Assembly (NCBI GenBank): GCA_903893625.1
Contig: CAITND010000196.1
Location: 1-63,283 of the forward strand
Origin: an uncultured Oscillatoriales cyanobacterium
GTDB lineage: Bacteria > Cyanobacteriota > Cyanobacteriia > Cyanobacteriales > Microcoleaceae
Reading direction: 5' to 3'
Length of the DNA: 63,283 nucleotides
This document shows positions 53,204 to 62,231 of this stretch, piece after piece. The translations under genes and the position numbers were made by a program. Numbering within the stretch: the stretch's first letter is position 1; the number at the start of each line of letters is the position of its first letter. Under the pieces are notes generated by a model. That model searched no databases, had not been told where the DNA came from, and worked only from the letters and a program-made list of their open reading frames with translations.

Positions 53204-53347
53204 AGTTCAGTTCTCTACTAATGATGTGGATTGTTGCTGGTTTCTAATCAAGGATACCTTTAGAAAAGTTGGCTTCAGTTCAGCAAAATGATCCCAAATT
53301 GAATAATGTTTGTGGACTTAGGGATTGTAGACTTTGTTGAGCATTGT

Positions 53348-53371
53348 ATAAACAACTCTGTTGTTGTTTAT
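53348..53371. promoter_or_regulatory. Perfect 9-bp inverted repeat in the hoxE/hypC divergent promoter region
   Basis: ATAAACAAC-TCTGTT-GTTGTTTAT, dyad-symmetric, in the shared upstream region 53204-53601. It has operator-like form and position (about 145 bases before hoxE, about 230 before hypC). No clear NtcA (GTA-N8-TAC) or LexA box was found. The rest of the intergenic shows no gene. Confidence 0.4.
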
Positions 53372-53601
53372 CTCGACGATCCTCTATGGATCTCCTACTT
53401 CTCTTCTAAATTGTAAGTCTACTTCTAACTTCTGGAAAAAAGTCTTAAAATAAAAAAAAGAATTAATCAACCTGGGTTAATAAGGGATAGGGGCATTGAT
53501 CGGACTGAAATGGTGGGACAATCCCAGGCTGAACAAAGGGTCTGGATTAGCGATCAATCTCTCATCCCTCCGTCAAAAAACGTAACATTTTAGGTAAAGC
53601 G

Positions 53602-53835
53602 ATGTGTTTAGCGATTCCAGGTAAATTGCTGAGTATTTCCGGTGAGGAACCCTTACAAAAAATCGGCAAAGTCAGCTTCGGCGGGATGGTCAAGGAAGTC
53701 AACTTGGCTTATGTTCCAGAGGTTCGGGTTGGTGACTATGTAATTGTTCATGTCGGTTTTGCCCTGAGTATTGTTGATGAACAAGCTGCACAACAAACCT
53801 TAACAGACTTACAACAAATGGTGACAATAAGTTAA
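53602..53835 (+). CDS. hypC: Hydrogenase maturation chaperone HypC
   Basis: 77 residues. MCLAIPGKLLSI gives the essential Cys2 and motif, and GDYVIVHVGFAL the conserved His. With HypD it assembles the Fe(CN)2CO group. First gene of the rightward unit opposite hox; hypD lies 5 kb downstream after nifJ and the dihydroorotate-dehydrogenase-like gene. Confidence 0.96.
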   Translation: MCLAIPGKLLSISGEEPLQKIGKVSFGGMVKEVNLAYVPEVRVGDYVIVHVGFALSIVDEQAAQQTLTDLQQMVTIS

Positions 53836-54031
53836 AAAACGTTAAGCCTCGATCTAATTTCTCCCTTTTCTATTAGATGATCTAAACTAGGAACTTAGGG
53901 AGGGCAGACCTCAACAATCCTTAATCGAAATTTAAGGAAATTTTAATCTCGACGGACAGGGGACTCTGGGAAATTCCCAATTAAACAAGGACAGGGGTAA
54001 TCAAGAGAAATCTGAAGTAATTCTTAAGGAG

Positions 54032-54057
54032 AATTCTGTCCGTTTAACTACAGAATT
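54032..54057 (+). promoter_or_regulatory. Inverted repeat in the nifJ leader
   Basis: AATTCTGT-CCGTTTAACT-ACAGAATT (8-bp arms). A third AATTCTGT follows at about 54121, and TCCTTAA/TTAAGGA lies upstream at about 53920. These are in the 344-base hypC-nifJ gap, which contains no gene. Possible operator or leader structure. Confidence 0.35.
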
Positions 54058-54179
54058 ACAAGGGTTGGAAATCCAAAGTAAAGATCAGAAGAATCAATTC
54101 AGGCAGAGGAATTACCAAAATAATTCTGTATTCAGGCGGACGATCGCATCAAAGTTTTATTGCTAGAGGAATTTTAGGA

Positions 54180-57100
54180 ATGAATACAAAAAATTATGCA
54201 ACCCTGGATGGTAACGAAGCCGTTGCCCGTGTTGCTTATTGTTTGAGTGAAGTAATTGCCATTTATCCGATCACCCCTTCTTCCCCGATGGGAGAATGGG
54301 CCGATGCTTGGGCCTCCGTTGGGGATAAAAACCTCTGGGGAACGGTTCCGGCCGTTGTGGAAATGCAAAGCGAAGGCGGTGCAGCCGGGGCTGTACATGG
54401 GGCGTTACAGGCAGGTTCCTTGACAACCACCTTCACGGCCTCCCAAGGGTTAATGTTAATGCTCCCCAACCTCTACAAAATCGCGGGAGAGTTAACCTCT
54501 GCCGTGATCCAAGTGGCGGCCCGTTCCTTAGCGGCCCAAGGGTTATCGATTTTCGGGGATCACAGTGATGTCATGGCTGCCAGGGCCACGGGGTTCGCCT
54601 TGTTGTGTTCTGCCTCGGTGCAAGAAGCCCAGGATATGGCCTTAATTGCTCAAGCTGCAACCCTGGAGTCACGGGTTCCCTTTATTCACTTTTTCGACGG
54701 GTTCCGCACTTCCCACGAAGTTCAAAAAATTGAACTGTTAGAGGATAGTGAAATCCGAGAAATGATCGATGATAAATACGTTTATGAACATCGCAACCGA
54801 GCTTTAACGCCTGACCGTCCTGTCCTGCGAGGAACGGCCCAACACCCCGATGTTTATTTCCAAGGCCGAGAAACCGTTAACCCGTTTTATGACAAAACCC
54901 CCGAAATTGTCCAACGGGCAATGGATAAATTGGGGCAACTGACGGGACGCAATTATAAACTGTTTGAATATCACGGCGCACCCGATGCAGAAGAAGTGAT
55001 TATTCTGATGGGATCAGGTTGTGAAACCGTCCATGAAACCGTCGATTATTTGAACGCCCAAGGGGAAAAATTAGGGGTGTTAAAAGTCCGGTTATATCGT
55101 CCTTGGACTGGGGATCAATTAATTGCGGAACTGCCGGAAACTGTAAAATCAATTGCCGTTTTAGATCGAACCAAAGAACCTGGTTCTAGTGGCGAACCTC
55201 TCTATTTAGATGTGGTGACGGCTGTTCAAGAAGTGATGTTAGGAGATAACGACGATCTCAAAGCTAAGATTAAAAACCTTAAATCTTTAGTGGGCGGTCG
55301 TTATGGCTTATCTTCCAAAGAATTTAACCCGGCAATGGTGAAAGGCATTTTTGAGAATTTAGCCCAAACTAAACCCAAAAATCACTTTACCATCGGTATT
55401 AATGATGATGTCAGCCATACCTCTTTAGACTACGATCCCGACTTTTCCACAGAACCCGATAACGTGGTACGGGCAATGTTCTATGGGTTGGGTGCAGATG
55501 GCACCGTTGGTGCGAATAAAAACTCGATCAAAATTATTGGGGAAGAAACCGATAATTACGCTCAAGGGTATTTTGTTTACGACTCTAAAAAATCCGGGGC
55601 TGTTACCATCTCTCACCTGCGTTTTGGCCCCCAACCGATCCGATCAATCTATTTAATTAGTCAAGCGAATTTTATCGGTTGTCATCAATGGACATTTATT
55701 GAAAGATTAGACGTTCTCCAATGTGCAACTGAAGGCACAACCTTTCTATTAAATAGTCCCTACGGCCCCGATGAAGTTTGGGAATATCTGCCCTTAGAAA
55801 TTCAAGAAGACATTGTTAGAAAAAATCTGAAATTCTATGTGATTGATGCCAACAAAGTCGCCCGTGAGTCGGGGATGGGCAACCGCATTAATACCATTAT
55901 GCAGGTGTGTTTCTTTGCCTTAGCAAAAGTCTTGCCGCGAGCAGAAGCGATCGCCCAAATTAAAAAAGCGATCGAAAAAACCTACGGCAAGAAAGGGGCA
56001 GAAATTGTGCGGTTAAACTTAAAAGCCGTTGACGATACCCTAGAACACCTTTATGAAGTAGAGACGCGCCATGGCACGTCTCTACTTCGGCGGGCTTTAC
56101 CTGTTCCTGTGGCAGCCCCTACCTTTGTTAAAGAAGTCGAAGGCATGATGATGGCCGGACGGGGGGATGATTTACCTGTTAGTAAACTGCCCTGTGATGG
56201 TACTTATCCCACTGGAACCTCCAAATGGGAAAAACGTAATGTTGCCCAAGATATCCCCGTTTGGGATGCGGATGTCTGTGTGCAATGTGGCAAATGTGTG
56301 ATGGTTTGTCCCCATGCCACAATTCGGGGTAAAGCCTACGATGAAGCCGCCTTAGAAAATGCCCCCGCCAGCTTTAAGTTTACCAACGTTAAAGATAAAG
56401 GCTTTGCAGGTGAAAAATTCACCATCCAAGTTGCCCCCGAAGACTGTACCGGATGCGGAGTTTGTGTGGATGTTTGTCCGGCTAAGAACAAGTCCATGCC
56501 CTCGAAAAAAGCGATCAACATGGAACCTCAGTTACCGCTACGGGAACAAGAAGCGGCCAATTGGGATTTCTTCCTGGGTATTCCCAACCCCGATCGGTTA
56601 AAATTACGGCCAGACCTGATTCGTCAACAACAATGGCAAGAACCCCTATTTGAGTTCTCTGGGGCCTGTGGTGGTTGTGGCGAAACCCCCTATATCAAGT
56701 TAGTGACGCAGTTATTTGGCGATCGGATGATCGTGGCCAACGCCACCGGATGTTCCTCCATTTATGGCGGTAACTTACCTACTACACCCTGGACAACAAA
56801 CGCCGAGGGTCGTGGCCCCGCTTGGTCAAATAGTTTATTTGAAGATAACGCCGAATTTGGCTTAGGCTTCCGTATGTCCATTGACAAACACACCGGGTTT
56901 GCCTTGGAACTGTTACAAAAAATCGGCGGTGATATCGGAGATAATTTAGTTAGCCAAATTGTCAATAACTCACAAAAATCAGAAGCGGATATTTGGGAAC
57001 AACGGCAACTGGTGACTGAACTCAAACAAAAATTGCAAGGAACTCACTCCCCCGATGCCCAACAATTAATCAGTCTGGCTGATTATTTAGTCAAAAAATC

Positions 57101-57824
57101 CGTTTGGATTATTGGGGGAGATGGTTGGGCCTATGATATTGGCTATGGTGGCTTAGATCATGTCATCGCCAGTGGCCGCAACGTCAATATTTTAGTCTTG
57201 GATACGGAAGTTTATTCCAACACAGGCGGTCAGTCCTCGAAAGCGACCCCACGCGGTGCCGTTGCTAAATTTGCGGCTGGGGGGAAAGCGTCACCCAAGA
57301 AAGACTTAGGGTTAATTGCCATGACCTACGGTAACGTTTATGTGGCGAGTGTGGCCATGGGCGCACGGGATGAACACACCCTGAAAGCCTTCTTAGAAGC
57401 GGAAGCCTACGATGGGCCATCGCTGATTATTGCCTATTCTCACTGTATTGCTCATGGGATTAACATGACAACGGCCATGACCCATCAAAAAGAATTGGTT
57501 GAAAGTGGCCGTTGGTTGCTGTATCGGTATAATCCCGATCTCAAAGAAGAAGGCAAAAACCCGTTGATTTTGGATTCTAAATCACCGAAGAAAACCATTG
57601 AAGCTTCTATGTATTCGGAGAACCGTTTCAAAATGCTCACCAAGAGCAAACCTGTTGATGCCAAACGGTTGTTAAAAGAAGCTCAACAGGACGTGAGTAC
57701 CCGTTGGAAACTGTATGAATACATGGCCGCCCGTTCCTTAGAAACCAATGGTCATAATGGGCATTCTGAGGCGAAACCTACCCCACCATCGGAAGCAAAA
57801 CCCACAGAAACAACACCTGTATAA
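54180..57824 (+). CDS. nifJ: Pyruvate:ferredoxin (flavodoxin) oxidoreductase
   Basis: 1214 residues, single-chain PFOR. It oxidises pyruvate to acetyl-CoA and CO2 and gives electrons to ferredoxin/flavodoxin, the dark-anaerobic route. N-terminal start MNTKNYATLDGNEAVARVAY; ferredoxin domain with CVQCGKCVMVC and CTGCGVCVDVCPAKN; TPP domain SGACGGCGETPYIKL, GGDGWAYDIGYGG and EVYSNTGGQSS. A 34-bp near-perfect palindrome (56055-56088) codes for EVETRHGTSLL in the linker before the ferredoxin domain. The C-terminal tail is His/Pro-rich. Confidence 0.97.
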   Translation: MNTKNYATLDGNEAVARVAYCLSEVIAIYPITPSSPMGEWADAWASVGDKNLWGTVPAVVEMQSEGGAAGAVHGALQAGSLTTTFTASQGLMLMLPNLYKIAGELTSAVIQVAARSLAAQGLSIFGDHSDVMAARATGFALLCSASVQEAQDMALIAQAATLESRVPFIHFFDGFRTSHEVQKIELLEDSEIREMIDDKYVYEHRNRALTPDRPVLRGTAQHPDVYFQGRETVNPFYDKTPEIVQRAMDKLGQLTGRNYKLFEYHGAPDAEEVIILMGSGCETVHETVDYLNAQGEKLGVLKVRLYRPWTGDQLIAELPETVKSIAVLDRTKEPGSSGEPLYLDVVTAVQEVMLGDNDDLKAKIKNLKSLVGGRYGLSSKEFNPAMVKGIFENLAQTKPKNHFTIGINDDVSHTSLDYDPDFSTEPDNVVRAMFYGLGADGTVGANKNSIKIIGEETDNYAQGYFVYDSKKSGAVTISHLRFGPQPIRSIYLISQANFIGCHQWTFIERLDVLQCATEGTTFLLNSPYGPDEVWEYLPLEIQEDIVRKNLKFYVIDANKVARESGMGNRINTIMQVCFFALAKVLPRAEAIAQIKKAIEKTYGKKGAEIVRLNLKAVDDTLEHLYEVETRHGTSLLRRALPVPVAAPTFVKEVEGMMMAGRGDDLPVSKLPCDGTYPTGTSKWEKRNVAQDIPVWDADVCVQCGKCVMVCPHATIRGKAYDEAALENAPASFKFTNVKDKGFAGEKFTIQVAPEDCTGCGVCVDVCPAKNKSMPSKKAINMEPQLPLREQEAANWDFFLGIPNPDRLKLRPDLIRQQQWQEPLFEFSGACGGCGETPYIKLVTQLFGDRMIVANATGCSSIYGGNLPTTPWTTNAEGRGPAWSNSLFEDNAEFGLGFRMSIDKHTGFALELLQKIGGDIGDNLVSQIVNNSQKSEADIWEQRQLVTELKQKLQGTHSPDAQQLISLADYLVKKSVWIIGGDGWAYDIGYGGLDHVIASGRNVNILVLDTEVYSNTGGQSSKATPRGAVAKFAAGGKASPKKDLGLIAMTYGNVYVASVAMGARDEHTLKAFLEAEAYDGPSLIIAYSHCIAHGINMTTAMTHQKELVESGRWLLYRYNPDLKEEGKNPLILDSKSPKKTIEASMYSENRFKMLTKSKPVDAKRLLKEAQQDVSTRWKLYEYMAARSLETNGHNGHSEAKPTPPSEAKPTETTPV
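56055..56088. repeat. GTAGAGACG-family palindrome inside nifJ
   Basis: 34 bp with 17-bp arms GAAGTAGAGACGCGCCA / TGGCACGTCTCTACTTC, one mismatch. The core is the intergenic 28-mer in reverse orientation, with extra GAA/TTC flanks. Translated in frame as part of nifJ. Confidence 0.9.
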
Positions 57825-57839
57825 ACAAGAGCAAAAACC

Positions 57840-57879
57840 AGAAACCGGGTTTCTAACTAACAAAAGAAACCCGGTTTCT
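57840..57879 (+). terminator. Terminator hairpin after nifJ
   Basis: AGAAACCGGGTTTCT (57840-57854) and its complement AGAAACCCGGTTTCT (57865-57879); each half is itself nearly palindromic. It lies 16 bases after the nifJ stop and before the dihydroorotate-dehydrogenase-like start, so it may reduce rather than abolish read-through. Confidence 0.65.
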
Positions 57880-57918
57880 AGCCCCCTAATACCATTTGCA
57901 AACCGAGGATTAAAAAGA

Positions 57919-58929
57919 ATGGATTTAACAACAACTTATCTAGGCTTAAATTTACGGACTCCGATTGTTCCTTCTGCGGCTGCACCTCTTTCTGAAGATA
58001 TTGATAATGTTAAACGCTTAGAAGATGCCGGGGCTGCTGCGATTGTTTTACATTCCTTATTTGAGGAACAATTACTGCGAGAAAAATTTGAACTGCACCA
58101 TCATTTAGAATACGGAACTAATAGTTTTGCAGAAGCCTTAAGTTATTTTCCTGAACCCGATGAATATCACGTTGGCCCGGAACTGTATTTAAACCATATT
58201 CGTCAGGCTAAAGAATCTACAAATATCCCCATTATTGCCAGTTTAAATGGCTTTTCTTCTGGCGGTTGGGTGGAATATGCTCAACTGATGCAACAAGCGG
58301 GAGCAGATGCAATTGAATTAAACATTTATTATGTTCCGACGGATTTTCATTTAACCGGAGAACAAATCGAACAAAACTATCTGAATACTCTCAGAGAAGT
58401 TAAAGCGGAAGTCACCATTCCTGTCGCCTTAAAAGTGAGTCCTTATTTCAGTAATATGGCGAATATGGCGAAACAATTTGCTGATGCTGGGGCTGATGGT
58501 TTAGTCTTATTTAATCGCTTCCTACAACCTGATATTAACCCCGAAGAATTGATCGTTGAACCCGGTTCAGTTTTAAGTAGTCCCAATGACCTGCGTTTAC
58601 CCATGCGTTGGATTGCTATTTTATATGGTCGAATTAATACCGATTTAGCCTGTACCAGTGGCGTTCAACGGGGTCATGATGCAATTAAAGTGTTAATGGC
58701 TGGAGCAAAAATTACTCAAGTGTGTTCGACTTTATTACGGCATGGTTTTAATTATATTAAGGTCATGGAAGACGAAATGAAACACTGGATGGAAGAACAT
58801 GAATATGAGTCTATTAAGCAAATGCAGGGTTCTATGTCGCAACTCCATTGTGAGGATGAATCTGCCTACGAACGCGCCCAATATATGAAGACAATTACAT
58901 CCTATCAACCCGATCATAGTTTAGTTTAG
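57919..58929 (+). CDS. Dihydroorotate-dehydrogenase-like flavoprotein
   Basis: 336 residues from ATG 57919; an upstream in-frame ATG only reads through the terminator and nifJ end. TIM-barrel FMN fold of class-1 DHODs: MDLTTTYLGLNLRTPIVPSA, PIIASLNGFSSGGWVEYAQL, GADAIELNIYYVP, ALKVSPYFSNMANMAKQF, ADAGADGLVLFNR and CTSGVQRGHDAIKVLMAGA. This subgroup is often beside PFOR genes and is probably not the pyrimidine enzyme; its substrate is not established. Same strand as nifJ and hypD. Confidence 0.85.
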   Translation: MDLTTTYLGLNLRTPIVPSAAAPLSEDIDNVKRLEDAGAAAIVLHSLFEEQLLREKFELHHHLEYGTNSFAEALSYFPEPDEYHVGPELYLNHIRQAKESTNIPIIASLNGFSSGGWVEYAQLMQQAGADAIELNIYYVPTDFHLTGEQIEQNYLNTLREVKAEVTIPVALKVSPYFSNMANMAKQFADAGADGLVLFNRFLQPDINPEELIVEPGSVLSSPNDLRLPMRWIAILYGRINTDLACTSGVQRGHDAIKVLMAGAKITQVCSTLLRHGFNYIKVMEDEMKHWMEEHEYESIKQMQGSMSQLHCEDESAYERAQYMKTITSYQPDHSLV

Positions 58930-58938
58930 TGTTGAGAA

Positions 58939-58967
58939 GGCAATAGGCAATAGGGAACAGGGAACAA
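58939..58967. repeat. Heptamer array (GGGAACA/GGCAATA)
   Basis: Four 7-base units just after the dihydroorotate-dehydrogenase-like gene, same class as 6413-6443. Confidence 0.7.
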
Positions 58968-59060
58968 GAAGTGTCAGAATTTCTTGCTCTCGTTCCCTGG
59001 TTCTGTCTGGGAATAAGTGTTAATATCATTATAATTCATCTATTTATTATCAAAAATATT

Positions 59061-60185
59061 ATGAAATTTGTTGATGAATATCGAGATGGAAAATTAGCTC
59101 AGGATTATGCAAAAGCGATCGCATCAATTACTACAAAACCTTGGACTATTATGGAAATTTGTGGAGGACAAACCCACTCTATTGTTAAATATGGAATAGA
59201 TGAGTTATTACCCTCAGAAATTACCTTAATTCATGGCCCTGGTTGTCCCGTTTGTGTCACGGATATTAATATTATTGATCAAGCCATTGCTCTTGCAGAA
59301 CTTCCTAATATTATTCTGTGTTCCTTTGGGGATATGTTACGAGTTCCTGGAAGTGAAAAAGACCTATTAAGTGTTAAAGCAACCGGGGCAGATGTTAGAA
59401 TTATTTATAATCCCTTAGATTGTTTAAAAATCGCCCAACAAAACCCCACAAAACAGGTAATTTTCTTTGCCGTTGGCTTTGAAACAACAGCCCCAATAAC
59501 TGCAATGGCAGTCTATCAAGCCCACCAACAAAAGATTGATAATTTCTCCCTTTTAGTCTCCCATGTTCTCGTTCCTCCCGCAATGGAAGCCATATTATCT
59601 AGTCCCAATTGTCAAGTTCAAGGATTCTTAGCGGCGGGTCATGTTTGCACCGTCATGGGATATACCGAATATGAACCTATTGTTAAAAAATATCAAATTC
59701 CTATTGTTGTAACCGGGTTTGAACCGATTGATATTTTACAAGGGATTTATTTATGTATTCAACAACTTGAAAAGGGCGAATATCAATTAGAAAATCAATA
59801 TAATCGTTCCGTGCGTCGAGAAGGAAATGAAACCGCTAAAACAATTATTCAAGAAATCTTTGAAATTGTCCCCCGTGAATGGCGAGGGATGGGTGAAATT
59901 CCTAAAAGTGGGTTAGGAATTAAACAGAAATATATTAATTTTGATGCTCAAAAACGGTTTAATTCTCAACAGTTAATTCCCGTTTCTTCTCCCTGTCAAG
60001 ACTGTATCAGTGGTGAAATTCTCCAAGGGATTAAAAAACCCCATCAATGTCCAGTTTTTGCAACTCGTTGCACTCCTGAACATCCATTAGGGGCTCCAAT
60101 GGTTTCCTCTGAAGGTGCTTGTGCTGCTTATTATCGGTATCGTCAACAAACTATTCCCAATAAAATCCCTATCCTCCAGCCGTAA
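59061..60185 (+). CDS. hypD: Hydrogenase maturation protein HypD
   Basis: 374 residues from ATG 59061; a GTG at 58971 would only translate repeat DNA. Fe-S scaffold on which Fe(CN)2CO is built with HypC and HypE. Motifs: [59 protein letters not shown] and C-terminal [20 protein letters not shown] with ECP-type cluster cysteines. It follows the dihydroorotate-dehydrogenase-like gene. hypE, its usual partner, is not found in the window. Confidence 0.96.
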   Translation: MKFVDEYRDGKLAQDYAKAIASITTKPWTIMEICGGQTHSIVKYGIDELLPSEITLIHGPGCPVCVTDINIIDQAIALAELPNIILCSFGDMLRVPGSEKDLLSVKATGADVRIIYNPLDCLKIAQQNPTKQVIFFAVGFETTAPITAMAVYQAHQQKIDNFSLLVSHVLVPPAMEAILSSPNCQVQGFLAAGHVCTVMGYTEYEPIVKKYQIPIVVTGFEPIDILQGIYLCIQQLEKGEYQLENQYNRSVRREGNETAKTIIQEIFEIVPREWRGMGEIPKSGLGIKQKYINFDAQKRFNSQQLIPVSSPCQDCISGEILQGIKKPHQCPVFATRCTPEHPLGAPMVSSEGACAAYYRYRQQTIPNKIPILQP

Positions 60186-60258
60186 TCAGTAATTAGTAAT
60201 TTTATTGATTTTAATTATTAATTTTAATTTTGGTTATAAAATCAAGGAGAAATTAAAA

Positions 60259-60717
60259 ATGCAGAGTTTATATGAAACCGACTTTTATGGATGGACAAAA
60301 CAGCAAGTTCAGTTACTTCGTAACAAACAATGGAATCAACTTGATCTCAATTATTTAATTGAGGAGATAGAATCTTTGGGAAGACAAGAACGTCAACAAT
60401 TGAGGAATCGACTCAGTATTTTAATTGCTCATTTACTCAAATGGGAATATCAACCGACAAAACGCAGTCGCAGTTGGTTAGCCACCATTCGGGTACAACG
60501 TCGTGATATTTTAAGGTTGTTAAAAGATAACCCCAGTCTCAAACCTTATTTGCTTGAAATTGTATCAGATAGTTATGAAAATGGTCGAGATTTAGCCGTA
60601 GCAGAAACGAATTTACCATTTAAAACTTTTCCATCAGAATGTCTTTATACTCTTGAGGAAGTCTTAGATAATTGTTTTTATCCGGGTGAATCTAGCAAGG
60701 AATTAGAGGAATATTAA
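60259..60717 (+). CDS. DUF29 domain protein, first of a tandem pair
   Basis: 152 residues from ATG 60259 (AAGGAG upstream; an ATG at 60205 is further). DUF29 signature: LYETDFYGWTKQQVQLLRN, LIEEIESLGRQERQQLRNRL and LLKWEYQPTKRSRSWLATI. Function unknown; common in cyanobacteria in multiple copies. Near-identical to the next gene over its first 83 residues. Confidence 0.85.
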   Translation: MQSLYETDFYGWTKQQVQLLRNKQWNQLDLNYLIEEIESLGRQERQQLRNRLSILIAHLLKWEYQPTKRSRSWLATIRVQRRDILRLLKDNPSLKPYLLEIVSDSYENGRDLAVAETNLPFKTFPSECLYTLEEVLDNCFYPGESSKELEEY

Positions 60718-60762
60718 TTCAAGTATGATCATTTTGGAGATAAAACTTAGGAGAAATTAAAA

Positions 60763-61221
60763 ATGCAGAGTTTATATGAAAGTGATTTTTATGGGTGGAC
60801 AAAACAGCAAGTTCAGTTACTTCGTGATCAACAATGGAATCAACTTGATCTCAATTATTTAATTGAGGAGATAGAATCATTGGGAAGACAAGAACGTCAA
60901 CAATTGAGAAATCGACTCAGTATTTTAATAGCTCATTTACTCAAATGGGAATATCAACCCACAAAACGCAGTCGTAGTTGGTTAGCGACTATTCGGGTAC
61001 AACGCATTGACTTGGAGCAATTATTAGAAGATAGTCCCAGTTTAAAACCCTATTTGACAGAAGCTTTACAAAAAGCTTATCTAAAAAGCCTAGAATTAGC
61101 ATCTAGTGAAACGAATTTACCGCTTAAAACCTTTCCTTCAGAATGTCTTTATAGTCTTGAGCAAGTGTTAGATAATTGTTTTTATCCGGGTGAACCTAGT
61201 AAAGAATTAGAGGAATATTAA
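60763..61221 (+). CDS. DUF29 domain protein, second of a tandem pair
   Basis: 152 residues. Same family and length as the preceding gene, with the same AGGAGAAATTAAAA leader immediately before the start. Differs from it at only four of the first 83 residues, but diverges through residues 84-120 (LEQLLEDSPSLKPYLTEALQ, KAYLKSLELA), then converges to the same end (CFYPGE-SKELEEY). Gap between the pair is 45 bases. Confidence 0.85.
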   Translation: MQSLYESDFYGWTKQQVQLLRDQQWNQLDLNYLIEEIESLGRQERQQLRNRLSILIAHLLKWEYQPTKRSRSWLATIRVQRIDLEQLLEDSPSLKPYLTEALQKAYLKSLELASSETNLPLKTFPSECLYSLEQVLDNCFYPGEPSKELEEY

Positions 61222-61248
61222 TTCAATTATTGTGATTACAATAAACCT

Positions 61249-61287
61249 AATAAACCGAGTTTTTTACACAGAAGAAACCCGGTTTAT
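61249..61287. terminator. Bidirectional terminator hairpin
   Basis: AATAAACCGAGTTTTT pairs with AGAAACCCGGTTTATT (14 of 16). Between the convergent DUF29 and DUF2887 genes. Same sequence family as 6468-6500 and 57840-57879. Confidence 0.6.
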
Positions 61288-61326
61288 TTATAGACTATCT
61301 AACCGATGGTTATCCTACGGATAAGG

Positions 61327-62118
61327 TCATTGAGGATTGGGATTTTTTTGGAGCATTTGTTGTAATTCTTCAAGGGTTAATCCTAATCCTTGCGCCACAA
61401 TTTCCATACTTAATCCCAAGGCTAAAAATCGATTAGCAGATTCTAATTTCGCTTTTTGTTCCCCTTCCTCTAACATTTCTTGAGCAAATCTTGTTTGTTT
61501 TAAATCGTTTAGTCCTAACATAGTTTCTAGTTCCTCCCGACTCAGGTTTGGCAATTTATACAAGACAATGGTTTCTATTAAATTTATCACATCAGATTGG
61601 ATAGTGACATCCTCAAGGGTTTGATGGGTTTGAGATAAAAGTTGTCTGGCTTTAGCAGGGGTTTCGGCTACAGGAGTGATGACTAACTGAATGATTCCTA
61701 ATCCAATACTAGCAGGTTCAACTTGCCATTCATCGAGATAGATTCGTTGAACGAAGTTAGAATCTAATAAAGGTTGATAGGGTTCGAGGCTATCGGGTTC
61801 TACATTACGTTCTTTAAAAATGATCACAGAACGCCAGATTTGAGCCGGGTTGTTAATTCTCAAATAAACGAATACTTCTGAAAAAAGCCTAGCATAAATA
61901 TGGGGATCTTTTTGAAATTGTACCTCAACGAAATAAATCGGGAGTTGGGAAGTTGACTCTAGGGGAAGAAATACACCGTCAATGCGAAAGGCGGTTTGTT
62001 TGAGTTCAACGGAATCAAATCGATAGTTAAGGGAGTCTGTTTCTGAACCCCCGATAAGTTCAAAGAAACTGCTAGGAAGTTCAGTAAATAGACGATAAAA
62101 AATGGAATCTGTTTTCAT
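61327..62118 (-). CDS. DUF2887/Rpn-like putative nuclease
   Basis: 263 residues. MKTDSIFYRLFTELPSSFFE is the hallmark start of cyanobacterial DUF2887 proteins in the PD-(D/E)XK Rpn-transposase superfamily: FRIDGVFLP (D) and IYFVEVQFQKD (E-x-Q) give the nuclease-like core, then ARLFSEVFVYLR. The C-terminus is helical (LETMLGLNDLKQTRFAQEML, GLTLEELQQML). Such genes are multi-copy and likely mobile in cyanobacteria; activity unproven. Confidence 0.88.
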   Translation of the reverse strand: MKTDSIFYRLFTELPSSFFELIGGSETDSLNYRFDSVELKQTAFRIDGVFLPLESTSQLPIYFVEVQFQKDPHIYARLFSEVFVYLRINNPAQIWRSVIIFKERNVEPDSLEPYQPLLDSNFVQRIYLDEWQVEPASIGLGIIQLVITPVAETPAKARQLLSQTHQTLEDVTIQSDVINLIETIVLYKLPNLSREELETMLGLNDLKQTRFAQEMLEEGEQKAKLESANRFLALGLSMEIVAQGLGLTLEELQQMLQKNPNPQ

Positions 62119-62231
62119 TCTTTCTCAAGTTTTAAGCTATTCTTGGTTATTATAAGGATAGCGGTTTCAAAATATAGAATAATTGTTTTATTTTGTGTAA
62201 TATACAAATATAGAATTTTCCTTTGAGTTGT

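Noticed and set aside
53204-53601. NtcA or LexA site controlling hox
   Set aside because: No GTA-N8-TAC or LexA-like box that I could find with good spacing.
57748-57918. Extended N-terminus of the dihydroorotate-dehydrogenase-like protein
   Set aside because: It would be read from the nifJ end and its terminator; the family start is at 57919.
58971-59060. Extended hydrophobic N-terminus of HypD
   Set aside because: It encodes repeat DNA ([11 protein letters not shown] from a dispersed hairpin); HypD's conserved start is at 59061.
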